Shown in pieces: positions 35,252 to 45,287 of a stretch of 64,000 bases of DNA (position 1 is its first letter; each line of letters starts with the position of its first letter). The notes below the pieces were generated by a model that was not told the DNA's origin, searched no databases, and saw nothing but the letters and a program-made list of their open reading frames with translations. The position numbers and the translations under genes were made by a program. Origin of the DNA: an uncultured Pelagibacteraceae bacterium (GTDB lineage Bacteria; Pseudomonadota; Alphaproteobacteria; Pelagibacterales; Pelagibacteraceae); assembly GCA_902567495.1 (NCBI GenBank), contig CACFMO010000003.1, positions 38,997-102,996 on the forward strand, in the 5' to 3' direction.

Positions 35252-35800
35252 ATGGAGTTAATTAAAAATATAAAAGAAACTTCAATAATAAAAAATTTAT
35301 TTATTGCAATATGCGGGACGATAATTCTAGCAGTATCTGCAAAAGTAAAAATTCCTTTTTATCCGGTGCCTATGACAATGCAAACTTTCGTTGTTTTACT
35401 TTTGGGAATTTCACTTGGTTGGAAATTAGGTCTTTTTACGGTTTCACTTTATTTAATTCAAGGTATAGCTGGTTTACCTGTTTTTGCTGGAACCCCTGAA
35501 AAAGGGGTAGGTATAATTTACTTTACTGGACATACGATGGGTTATTTAATTGGTTTCCTAGTGGCAGTTTATTTAGCTGGTATCTTTAAATATACAGATA
35601 ATTTTTTTAAAAATCTTATTAAGCTTATTTTTTCTGTAAGTTTTATTTATTTATTAGGAATGATTTGGTTAGGTTCATTAATTGGATGGGATAAACCAAT
35701 ATTTAAGCTAGGTGCCCAACCATTCCTATTAGCTGAGCTATTTAAAGTTGTTCTTTTAGCTTTAATTATTCCAGCGTTATTCAAATTTAAGAAATTCTAA
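35252..35800 (+). CDS. bioY: biotin transporter BioY
   Basis: Substrate-binding membrane component for biotin uptake. Six hydrophobic spans in 182 residues, with BioY motifs: SAKVKIPFYPVPMTMQTFVVLLLGISLG, QGIAGLPVFAG, TGHTMGYLIGFL, and a C-terminal QPFLLAELFKVVLLALI. BioY can act alone or with BioM/BioN; neither is recognised here. Uptake fits a streamlined cell that may lack biotin synthesis, which cannot be tested in this window. It ends 4 bp before regA on the other strand. Confidence 0.92.
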   Translation: MELIKNIKETSIIKNLFIAICGTIILAVSAKVKIPFYPVPMTMQTFVVLLLGISLGWKLGLFTVSLYLIQGIAGLPVFAGTPEKGVGIIYFTGHTMGYLIGFLVAVYLAGIFKYTDNFFKNLIKLIFSVSFIYLLGMIWLGSLIGWDKPIFKLGAQPFLLAELFKVVLLALIIPALFKFKKF

Positions 35801-35804
35801 TATT

Positions 35805-36386
35805 TTAGTTCGGTGATCTTTTAGATAATATCCTTTGAAGGGTTCTTCTATGCATTTTTAGTCTTCTTGCAGTCTCTGAGACATTTCTATTACATAACTC
35901 GAATACCCTGTGGATATGCTCCCACTTGACCCTATCAGCTGACATAGGATTTTCAGGGGGTTTTGCTTTCGAATCTGGAGCCGCTAATAGAGCCGCCTCC
36001 ACGTCATCAGCATCAACTGGTTTAGCCATATAATCTATAGCCCCTGCCTTCACTGCAGCTACTGCTGTGGGTAGATTTCCATAGCCTGTAAGCATGACTA
36101 TGCGACTGTCTTTTTTTGCCTTATTTATCTCTTGAACGACATCCAAACCGTTACCATCCTCTAATCTTAAATCCACCAAAGCAAATTTTGGAGCCTGAGC
36201 CTGGACCATTTTTATAGCATTTTCAACAGTTTTTGAGTTTCTGACCACAAATCCTTTCTTCTCCATGGCTCTAGAAAGCCTGTCTCTTAATGGATCGTCG
36301 TCATCCACAATAAGAAGAGACTTATCCTCGAAGTCGGTTATTTTAAAACCTGGGGGTGTTTCGATTGATCGTTTCATGACTGACAT
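35805..36386 (-). CDS. regA: redox response regulator RegA/PrrA/ActR
   Basis: Global redox-responsive regulator of the RegBA system. The receiver domain has LLIVDDDD, D72 in ALVDLRLEDGNG (counting from 36386), and K in DYMAKPVD. The C-terminal Fis-type helix-turn-helix, NVSETARRLKMHRRTLQRIL, is the highly conserved RegA DNA-binding motif. I use ATG 36386 (193 residues), near the usual PrrA length; ATG 36377 or an upstream TTG at 36419 are alternatives. The cognate RegB gene lies 4.3 kb away beyond the polyamine operon rather than next door. Confidence 0.9.
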   Translation of the reverse strand: MSVMKRSIETPPGFKITDFEDKSLLIVDDDDPLRDRLSRAMEKKGFVVRNSKTVENAIKMVQAQAPKFALVDLRLEDGNGLDVVQEINKAKKDSRIVMLTGYGNLPTAVAAVKAGAIDYMAKPVDADDVEAALLAAPDSKAKPPENPMSADRVKWEHIHRVFELCNRNVSETARRLKMHRRTLQRILSKRSPN

Positions 36387-36400
36387 ATAGTCACTACGAC

Positions 36401-36424
36401 CAATATTACAATGCGACAATATTG
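36401..36424. promoter_or_regulatory. inverted repeat at the regA start
   Basis: Arms CAATATT (36401-36407) and AATATTG (36418-36424) flank ACAATGCGAC. The centre has a TGCGAC element resembling half of known GC-rich RegA/PrrA sites. It lies 15-38 bp upstream of the chosen regA ATG, so autoregulation is a reasonable but untested idea. Confidence 0.4.
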
Positions 36425-36535
36425 AATTATTTTCTTTACATAGATTGAAAAAACGTTAAATACCAAATTTAGAAAGCTTTTTTGTTAATTTTTTAAAAGC
36501 TTATTGTGTAATAAAACGAGGGAACACATTTAATA
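36425..36535. other. regA-odc divergent intergenic region
   Basis: Holds an inverted repeat with arms AAGCTTTT (36474-36481) and AAAAGCTT (36495-36502) separated by 13 nt, and a good ribosome-binding site GAGGGA (36518-36523), 12 bp before the decarboxylase ATG. This is the likely control region for the polyamine operon. No tRNA is present. Confidence 0.45.
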
Positions 36536-37714
36536 ATGCAAAAATTTAGTGACGTTAACGAACTAGTTAACACATTAAAACCTGAAGACCCGGTCTATTG
36601 TATAAGACCTAGCTCAATAAAAAAATCAGTTGAATTTTTTAAAAATAAATTCCCTGGAAAAGTTCTTTACGCTGTAAAAACTAATCCTGACGAAAAAGTA
36701 ATCAAAATTATCAGTGATAATGGAATTGAGAATTTTGATGTTGCATCACTAAATGAAGTAAAATTAGTTAGGAAAATTAATAATAAAGCAAAAGTATACT
36801 TTATGCATACTGTAAAAAACAGAGAAAGTATAAAAGAAGCTTATACGAAATATAATGTAAAAGATTTTGCCTTAGATACAAAAGATGAGTTACTTAAAAT
36901 TCTTGAAGCAACAAACAATGCTAAAGATTTAAATTTATATATCAGAGTAAGTATTTCAAACGAACATGCTGAGATCGATCTTTCTAGAAAATTTGGTGCA
37001 ACTTCAAGTGAGGCCTTAGGTTTATTAAGACTTTGTAAAGCTCAAGCGAAAAAAGTTGGATTAAGTTTCCATGTAGGATCTCAATGTATGCATAAAATTT
37101 CTTTTGAAAAAGGAATAAATGAAATTGCTAAAATTATTAAAAAAACAAAAATTGTACCTGATGTGATTAATGTAGGTGGTGGTTTTCCAGCTATCTATCC
37201 TGACTTAATTCCTGAACCACTAGATAATTATCTGGATGTAATTAAAGATTCCCTTAAAAATTTAAAACTGGAGAAAACACCAGAAATATTTTGTGAACCA
37301 GGGCGAGCAATAGTGGCTGAAGCTGGCTCGACTATAGTAAAAGTTCTTTTAAAGAAAAAAAATAAACTTTATATAAACGATGGAACCTACGGATCTTTAT
37401 TTGATGCAGGTGTGCCAAATTTTGTGTTACCAGCAAAAATGATTACAAACGGCAGAGTAGTTTCAAAGAAAAAAACAGCATTTAATTTTTATGGACCAAC
37501 ATGTGATAGTCTTGATTATATGAAGGGACCGTTCTTATTACCAAATAATATTAAAGAAGGTGATTATATTGAGCTTGGACAATTAGGAGCTTATGGTACA
37601 ACTTTTAGAACAAAATTTAACGGTTTTTTCTCTGACGCAAATTACCAATTAAATGATAAGCCAATTCTTTCGATGTATGATCGAGAAGAAAATATTGATT
37701 TCTTAGTTGCGTAA
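36536..37714 (+). CDS. speC: PLP-dependent ornithine decarboxylase (alanine racemase fold)
   Basis: Group IV amino acid decarboxylase, probably ornithine to putrescine. The PLP lysine K48 lies in LYAVKTN, SFHVGSQC binds the cofactor ring, NVGGGFP binds phosphate, and C323 in GPTCDSLD is the dimer-contributed catalytic cysteine of ornithine/lysine decarboxylases. The 392 residues match the alphaproteobacterial ODC. Substrate could also be lysine, or arginine, given the agmatine-using genes downstream. It is the first gene of a four-gene operon; its stop overlaps the next start by one base. Confidence 0.87.
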   Translation: MQKFSDVNELVNTLKPEDPVYCIRPSSIKKSVEFFKNKFPGKVLYAVKTNPDEKVIKIISDNGIENFDVASLNEVKLVRKINNKAKVYFMHTVKNRESIKEAYTKYNVKDFALDTKDELLKILEATNNAKDLNLYIRVSISNEHAEIDLSRKFGATSSEALGLLRLCKAQAKKVGLSFHVGSQCMHKISFEKGINEIAKIIKKTKIVPDVINVGGGFPAIYPDLIPEPLDNYLDVIKDSLKNLKLEKTPEIFCEPGRAIVAEAGSTIVKVLLKKKNKLYINDGTYGSLFDAGVPNFVLPAKMITNGRVVSKKKTAFNFYGPTCDSLDYMKGPFLLPNNIKEGDYIELGQLGAYGTTFRTKFNGFFSDANYQLNDKPILSMYDREENIDFLVA

Positions 37715-38757
37715 TGAATAAAAAAAACGGTCCGTCTCTTGGACATAACAAAAAATCACTATTAAAATCTGAAGTCGAGCATATAGATATAACTTCGTTT
37801 GATTCTAGAAAAATTATTGAGTCTATGAAAAAGATGTCCTTTACCTCAAGGGACACTGCTAAGGCTGCAGAAATTTATAATGAAATGATAAGTGATAAAG
37901 ATTGTGGAATATTTTTAACAATTGCAGGATCAACTTCTGCAGCGGGTTGTATGAACCTTTACTCAGATTTAGTTAAATACAATATGGTTGACGCAATAGT
38001 AGCCACTGGAGCCTCAATAATAGACATGGATTTCTTTGAGTCATTAGGGTTTAAACACTATCAAGGTAACCAATTCCAAGATGATAAGGTTTTAAGAGAA
38101 AATTACATAGATAGAATTTACGACACATATATTGATGAAGAACAACTACAGGCATGTGACAAAACAATATGTGATATAGCAAATAGTTTACCTACAAAGT
38201 CATATACTTCTAGAGAATTTATTAGAGAAATTGGAAAATATTTAAAGAAAAATGCTAAAAAGAAAAATTCTTTAATAGAATTAGCTTACGATCATAATGT
38301 TCCTATTTTTTGTCCAGCTTTTACCGATAGTTCAGCAGGATTTGGCCTTGTTATGCACCAGGAGCAAAACCCAAAAAAACATATTACAATTGACTCTGTA
38401 AGAGAATTTAGAGAACTTACCGAAATTAAATTGAAATCTAAAACATCAGGATTATTCATGATTGGTGGAGGTGTTCCAAAAAACTTTGTTCAAGATACAG
38501 TTGTTTGTGCAGAACTTTTAGGAAAGAAAGTTGACATGCACAAATATGCAATACAGATTACTGTAGCAGACACAAGAGACGGGGCGTGTAGTAGTTCAAC
38601 ATTGAAGGAAGCAAGCTCTTGGGGCAAAGTAGATACTACAAAAGAACAAATGGTATTTGCTGAAGCAACAAGTGTACTTCCATTAATTGCCAGTGATGCT
38701 TATCATCGTGAAAATTGGAAAACTAGAGAAAGAAGAAATTTCCAAAAATTATTCTAA
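37714..38757 (+). CDS. deoxyhypusine synthase-like homospermidine synthase
   Basis: NAD-dependent aminobutyl transferase. Bacterial homologs of eukaryotic/archaeal deoxyhypusine synthase lack an eIF5A substrate and some make homospermidine from putrescine or spermidine. The NAD fold has IFLTIAGSTSAAGCMNLYSDLV and AIVATGASIIDMD; the catalytic lysine K305 is in EASSWGKVD, aligned with human DHS K329. The 347 residues match. Context directly after ornithine decarboxylase and before aguB and aguA supports polyamine synthesis. Confidence 0.83.
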   Translation: MNKKNGPSLGHNKKSLLKSEVEHIDITSFDSRKIIESMKKMSFTSRDTAKAAEIYNEMISDKDCGIFLTIAGSTSAAGCMNLYSDLVKYNMVDAIVATGASIIDMDFFESLGFKHYQGNQFQDDKVLRENYIDRIYDTYIDEEQLQACDKTICDIANSLPTKSYTSREFIREIGKYLKKNAKKKNSLIELAYDHNVPIFCPAFTDSSAGFGLVMHQEQNPKKHITIDSVREFRELTEIKLKSKTSGLFMIGGGVPKNFVQDTVVCAELLGKKVDMHKYAIQITVADTRDGACSSSTLKEASSWGKVDTTKEQMVFAEATSVLPLIASDAYHRENWKTRERRNFQKLF

Positions 38758-38760
38758 AAA

Positions 38761-39636
38761 ATGACAAAAACAAGAATAGCTTTAATACAGATGAAAATGT
38801 CATCTGACCAAAAAAAGAACATGAGTTCTGCAATAAAAAGAATTAGAGAAGCATGTAAAAAAAAAGCAAAGGTAATATGTTTACCAGAATTATTTTTATC
38901 AAATTATTTTTGTCAGCAAGAAAAGCACTCCAATTTTGACCTAGCTGAAAAAATTCCTGGAAAAACAACTAATATTTTTTGTTCATTAGCTAAAGAACTT
39001 AAAATAATAATAATCGTACCAATTTTTGAAAAAAAAACATCTGGTATTTATCATAATAGCCTTGTGCTTATAAATGAGAAGGGGAGACTGGCTGGTAAAT
39101 ATAGAAAAATGCATATACCAGATGATCCGCAATATTATGAGAAATTTTATTTTACACCTGGTGATCTTGGATTTAAATCTTTTAAAACTAATCAAGGTAA
39201 TCTTGGCACTTTAATTTGTTGGGATCAATGGTTTCCTGAAGCAGCTAGACTTACATCCTTACAAGGTGCAGAAATACTTTTTTATCCTACTGCTATAGGT
39301 TGGCATCCCAAAGAAAAAAAGAGGTATGGAAAATCTCAACTCAATTCATGGATATCAGTACAAAGGTCTCATGCTATTGCAAATGGTGTTTATGTTGCTG
39401 CAGTCAACAGAGTTGGTGTTGAAAAACAAGGTTCTAAAAAATTAGAATTCTGGGGAAATACAATTGTTTTTGATCCGAGTGGAAATATAATTGCTAAAGC
39501 TAAACTTGGGGAAAAAACAGTTATTTGTGATATAGATTTTAAACAAGTTGAGAATGTACGACGTCATTGGCCTTTTTTTAGAGATAGAAGAATCGACTAT
39601 TACAAAGGTATATTAAATAACCCCAAGGATGCCTAA
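38761..39636 (+). CDS. aguB: N-carbamoylputrescine amidase
   Basis: Nitrilase-superfamily amidase that splits N-carbamoylputrescine to putrescine, CO2 and ammonia. The catalytic triad E43 (CLPELFLSNYF), K116 (YRKMHIPDDP) and C153 (LICWDQWFPEAARL) is complete. AguB-typical segments include FYFTPGD, TAIGWHP, and WGNTIVFDPSG. The 291 residues match AguB. It overlaps aguA by 8 bp, giving a functional pair for agmatine use. Confidence 0.93.
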   Translation: MTKTRIALIQMKMSSDQKKNMSSAIKRIREACKKKAKVICLPELFLSNYFCQQEKHSNFDLAEKIPGKTTNIFCSLAKELKIIIIVPIFEKKTSGIYHNSLVLINEKGRLAGKYRKMHIPDDPQYYEKFYFTPGDLGFKSFKTNQGNLGTLICWDQWFPEAARLTSLQGAEILFYPTAIGWHPKEKKRYGKSQLNSWISVQRSHAIANGVYVAAVNRVGVEKQGSKKLEFWGNTIVFDPSGNIIAKAKLGEKTVICDIDFKQVENVRRHWPFFRDRRIDYYKGILNNPKDA

Positions 39637-40681
39637 AATCACTTTCAAAGGCATACTAAGGATGCCAGCTGAGTGGGAACCTCAAAAATCTACATGGATA
39701 GCCTGGCCACATAATAAGGACGATTGGCCGGGTAAATTTGACCACATACCATTTGTATTTAGTAAAATAATAAGTGAATTATCAAGAGTGCAGTTAGTAA
39801 ATATTTTGGTTAAAGATAAATCTGAAAAAAATAAAGCGACTTTCTTTTTAAGAATGCTTGAAACTAAATTTACTAATATTAATTTTATTATTTGTAAAAC
39901 TAATAGGGCTTGGACTAGGGACTTTTTACCAATATTCATTAAAGATAATAAAGGTAGTAAGTTTCTCACAAACTGGAAATTTAATGCTTGGTCAAAATAC
40001 AAGAATTTCAAAAAGGATAATAAAGCATATATTAAAGTCAAAAAATTCACTAAAATACATTTGATAAATCCAAAATATAAAAAAAGAGAAATTGTTCTCG
40101 AAGGTGGATCAATTGATGTTAATGGTAGCGGTTATCTTTTAACTACAAAACAATGTTTGATTAGTAGAGTTCAACAAAGAAATAAAGGCCTTAATGAATC
40201 AGACTATTATCGTATATTCAATAAATACTTTGGGATTAAAAAAATAATTTGGTTAAATAATGGTATTTGTGGTGATGATACGCATGGGCACATTGATGAT
40301 ATTGCCAGATTTGTTGAAAAAAATAAAATATTCATTGCAAAGGAAAATAATAAAAAAGAAAAAAACTTCAAGAATTTAGACGAAAATATTAAAATAATAA
40401 AAAAATTTAAAAATCAGGAAAATAAAAAAATTAAGATTATTTATTTGCCTATGCCAAAACCAAAATTTATCAAAGGTATAAGAGTACCTGCAAGTTATCT
40501 AAATTTTTATATTGCAAATAAAATCGTTTTAGTTCCAATTTTTAATGATTCAAATGATAAAGCAGTTTTAAGGATATTCAAAAAACATTTTAAAAATAGA
40601 AAGATTATTCCAATTGATTGTTCGGTACTTGTTTGGGGATTTGGAACAATTCATTGTTTAACACAACAGCAACCTAAATAG
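39629..40681 (+). CDS. aguA: agmatine deiminase
   Basis: Converts agmatine to N-carbamoylputrescine and ammonia. Pentein-fold signatures are clear: MPAEWEPQKSTWIAWPHN at the start, NRAWTRDFLPIF, VLEGGSIDVNGSGYLLTT, GDDTHGHIDDIARF with the catalytic His and Asp, and nucleophile C343 in GTIHCLTQQQP. The 350 residues match AguA. It is the last gene of the operon and ends 6 bp before the convergent regB. No arginine decarboxylase to supply agmatine is in the window. Confidence 0.94.
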   Translation: MPKITFKGILRMPAEWEPQKSTWIAWPHNKDDWPGKFDHIPFVFSKIISELSRVQLVNILVKDKSEKNKATFFLRMLETKFTNINFIICKTNRAWTRDFLPIFIKDNKGSKFLTNWKFNAWSKYKNFKKDNKAYIKVKKFTKIHLINPKYKKREIVLEGGSIDVNGSGYLLTTKQCLISRVQQRNKGLNESDYYRIFNKYFGIKKIIWLNNGICGDDTHGHIDDIARFVEKNKIFIAKENNKKEKNFKNLDENIKIIKKFKNQENKKIKIIYLPMPKPKFIKGIRVPASYLNFYIANKIVLVPIFNDSNDKAVLRIFKKHFKNRKIIPIDCSVLVWGFGTIHCLTQQQPK

Positions 40682-40687
40682 CTAATT

Positions 40688-41965
40688 TCAAACAAGATCT
40701 TTGTTATTCCATGAAATTTCAACTAGTGCGCCACCATTACTAGATTTCAAGAATTCTATGTTAGCTTTTTTTCTTTCCAATAAAGTTTTTCCTATAAATG
40801 TTCCTAATCCTAAGCCTGCTTTTGATTTAAGTTTTTTAGATTTAGTAGAGATGTAAGGTTCCCCTATAATTTTATAAATATCTTCTGGAAATCCTGGGCC
40901 GTCATCAGAAATCTGTAAAGTTGTTGTTTGATTATTAGCTACCAAATTAATGTTTATATTTTTTTTTGAAAATTTTACAGCATTTCCAACAAAATTACGT
41001 ATTCCGTATGTTAATTCTGCAGACCTTTTTATTGAAATTCTTTTTTTTGCGTTTTCTAAATTTAAATTTAAATTCTTCTCAGTTATGCTTTCAAAAGATT
41101 TAGTTATTTCAAAAAGTAAATCCTGAAATGTAATATTTGTTACGTATTCATCATCTACTATTTTATTCTGAGATATTTTTTTAAGTATGTCGCCACATTT
41201 TTTTGCTTGTTCTAAAATAGTGTTCACATCATCTTTAAATTCATTATTATCTAATATTTCTTTTTTAAGTTCCTTAGCAATTACAGTTATAGTTGATAAT
41301 GGTGTTCCCAAAGAGTGTGCTGCTGCGGCTGCTTGGTGACCAATTGACTCTAACTCTTGTTCTTTGGCAAGCACAAGTTCTAATTTATTTAAAGCATTAC
41401 CTCTTCTTCTTGCTTCATAACCAAAACGAAAACCAAAATAATTAAGAAAAATTAATGCTATGACTAAAGCAGAGGGAACAGAATAAATATAATAATCAGG
41501 AACGTGAAAATGTAAATTTCCTTCACTTGGTAAAGGGAAATGGTTAAAGGTTAAAAGTACTAATGACATGATAGTTATAATTGACAAGAAAAGAGTACTC
41601 GCTAAATTTAATAATGTAGAGCTTATTAGCGCTGGAACAATAAGAAAAATTATAAATGGATTAGTAACACCGCCAGTTAAATATATTAAAACTGACAATT
41701 GAATAACATCGTAAAATAAAAGAATTGTAGACTCTATATTACTTAATTGATTTTTTTTAAAATTAAATTGTATAAATATATTTGTAAGACCGCCACAAAA
41801 GATTGTTAAAGAACAAAAAATTAATGGTAAATTAAAACCAACAAAAAAATGAACAAAATAAATTGTTAAAAGTTGACCAATAAGAGCTATCCATCTAAGA
41901 ATGACTACTGTATTTTTTTCTAAACGTAAATCCTCCTCAAATTTAAGAAGATCAGATAGTTTCAT
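40688..41965 (-). CDS. regB: redox sensor histidine kinase RegB/PrrB
   Basis: Membrane kinase responding to the quinone pool and redox state, partner of RegA. Six hydrophobic spans fill residues 20-185; the quinone-linked heptapeptide GGVTNPF is at 98-104. H217 lies in the diagnostic H-box AAAHSLGTPLSTITVIAKEL, and C257 in QAKKCGDIL matches the redox-active cysteine of RegB. The ATPase domain ends with SKAGLGLGTFIGKTLLER. It is 425 residues long. It sits 5 bp downstream of gyrB, convergent to the polyamine operon. Confidence 0.9.
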   Translation of the reverse strand: MKLSDLLKFEEDLRLEKNTVVILRWIALIGQLLTIYFVHFFVGFNLPLIFCSLTIFCGGLTNIFIQFNFKKNQLSNIESTILLFYDVIQLSVLIYLTGGVTNPFIIFLIVPALISSTLLNLASTLFLSIITIMSLVLLTFNHFPLPSEGNLHFHVPDYYIYSVPSALVIALIFLNYFGFRFGYEARRRGNALNKLELVLAKEQELESIGHQAAAAAHSLGTPLSTITVIAKELKKEILDNNEFKDDVNTILEQAKKCGDILKKISQNKIVDDEYVTNITFQDLLFEITKSFESITEKNLNLNLENAKKRISIKRSAELTYGIRNFVGNAVKFSKKNININLVANNQTTTLQISDDGPGFPEDIYKIIGEPYISTKSKKLKSKAGLGLGTFIGKTLLERKKANIEFLKSSNGGALVEISWNNKDLV

Positions 41966-41970
41966 ATTGC

Positions 41971-44061
<2,091 letters not shown>

Positions 44062-44104
44062 TCATCTTTCTATTGTTATATAAAACCATGCTTTAATGAG
44101 AGAT

Positions 44105-44135
44105 TAAATTATCATTGATTGATAAGGATAATTTA
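44105..44135. repeat. inverted repeat upstream of gyrB
   Basis: In the 130-bp dnaN-gyrB gap, arms TAAATTATC (44105-44113) and GATAATTTA (44127-44135) are perfect over 9 bp, with a nested shorter hairpin TTATCA-TTGAT-TGATAA at 44109-44125. No U-tract follows on the minus strand. It may be a processing hairpin or a site controlling gyrB. Confidence 0.4.
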
Positions 44136-44170
44136 GGACAAATTATTTTTTTTTGCTGAAAGTTTAAATA

Positions 44171-45286
44171 TCATATTTTCATGGGCATTATAACGAAATA
44201 ACTATTTGTATCAGAGTTATCTTGTATTAATACAGGTGAAACTGAATCGTTTAAATTCATTATTAATTTTTGGTCTTTAATTTCAGATGCAATATCCAAA
44301 AGGTATCTAGAATTAAATCCAACCATTAAATCTTCGGAGTTATAACTAGCTTTTAAATTCTCTTTGCCCTCACCAGAGGAAGAACTAATCACAAATAATT
44401 CAATTTGATCTTTTTTAAGAGCAATTTTAACTCCCTCTTTTCTATCAATAGATACTGTTATTACTCTTTCTACTGAATTAATAAAATCCTTCGTATCAAC
44501 TTTTAATATTTTTTGATTATTTTGTGGGACTACCTTTTTATAATCTGGAAATTTTCCGTCAATCACTTTTGAAATGATTTTAGACTTACCTATTTGAAAC
44601 TGAATTTTTGTTTCGCTAGATTTAAGAATAACATCATCATTGTTATCTTGGATCAAATTACAAAGTTGAAAAACTGTCTTTTTTGGTAAAATAAATGGTT
44701 TAAAATCATCAGTTTTATTTAATGAAATACTGCTCGATGAAAGTCTATGACTATCCGTTGCGACGCCTGTGAGATAAGATTTTTTCTCAGATTCTGTAAG
44801 GTGTATATAGATGCCATTCAAATAGTGTCTTGTTTCATCGTTAGACATCGAGATTTTGGTTTTATTTAAAAGACTTAAGAATTTTGTACCATTTATATTT
44901 AAACCATCTGTAGAAAAACTCTCATTTAAATTTGGAAAGTTATCAACTGGTAGACAAAGAAGATTGAATTTTGATTTATCTGCAGAAATATTTAATTTAT
45001 TTTCATTTTGTAAAGCAAAAGAAACTTCTGAATTTGCGGGCAATTTTTTTAGTATATCATATAAAACAGTTGCTGAAGTTGTTGTGCTTCCCTCTTTTTC
45101 TATTTTCAAGTCTGATATTTCATCAAGAAATAAGATATCCAAATCTGTTGCTATTATATTGAGTTTGTTATTTTTAATTTCAAGTAGAACATTTGAAAGA
45201 ATTGGTAGTGTATTTTTCCTTTCTATTATATTGTGTGCTATCGCGAGTGACTTGAGTAAAACGTCACGATTTATTTGAAATTGCAT
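44171..45286 (-). CDS. dnaN: DNA polymerase III sliding clamp (beta subunit)
   Basis: Ring-shaped processivity clamp. Three clamp domains over 371 residues: start MQFQINRDVLLKSLAIAHNIIERKNTLPILSNVLL, middle DGLNINGTKFLSLLNKTKISMSNDETRHYLNGIYIH, and the C-terminal end VLIQDNSDTNSYFVIMPMKI, which is the family-typical MPM(R/K). I chose ATG 45286, one base after the dnaA stop, because it gives the normal N terminus; a GTG 9 bp upstream inside dnaA is in frame but unneeded. Confidence 0.95.
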   Translation of the reverse strand: MQFQINRDVLLKSLAIAHNIIERKNTLPILSNVLLEIKNNKLNIIATDLDILFLDEISDLKIEKEGSTTTSATVLYDILKKLPANSEVSFALQNENKLNISADKSKFNLLCLPVDNFPNLNESFSTDGLNINGTKFLSLLNKTKISMSNDETRHYLNGIYIHLTESEKKSYLTGVATDSHRLSSSSISLNKTDDFKPFILPKKTVFQLCNLIQDNNDDVILKSSETKIQFQIGKSKIISKVIDGKFPDYKKVVPQNNQKILKVDTKDFINSVERVITVSIDRKEGVKIALKKDQIELFVISSSSGEGKENLKASYNSEDLMVGFNSRYLLDIASEIKDQKLIMNLNDSVSPVLIQDNSDTNSYFVIMPMKI

Positions 45287-45287
45287 T

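Noticed and set aside
34294..35800. Complete ECF biotin transporter (BioMNY)
   Set aside because: The ATPase has an ABC-2 exporter-like C-terminal domain and no BioN-like gene is present.
37714..38757. Deoxyhypusine synthase as eukaryotic or archaeal contamination
   Set aside because: It is overlapped with bacterial polyamine genes, and homologs acting in homospermidine synthesis are known in bacteria.
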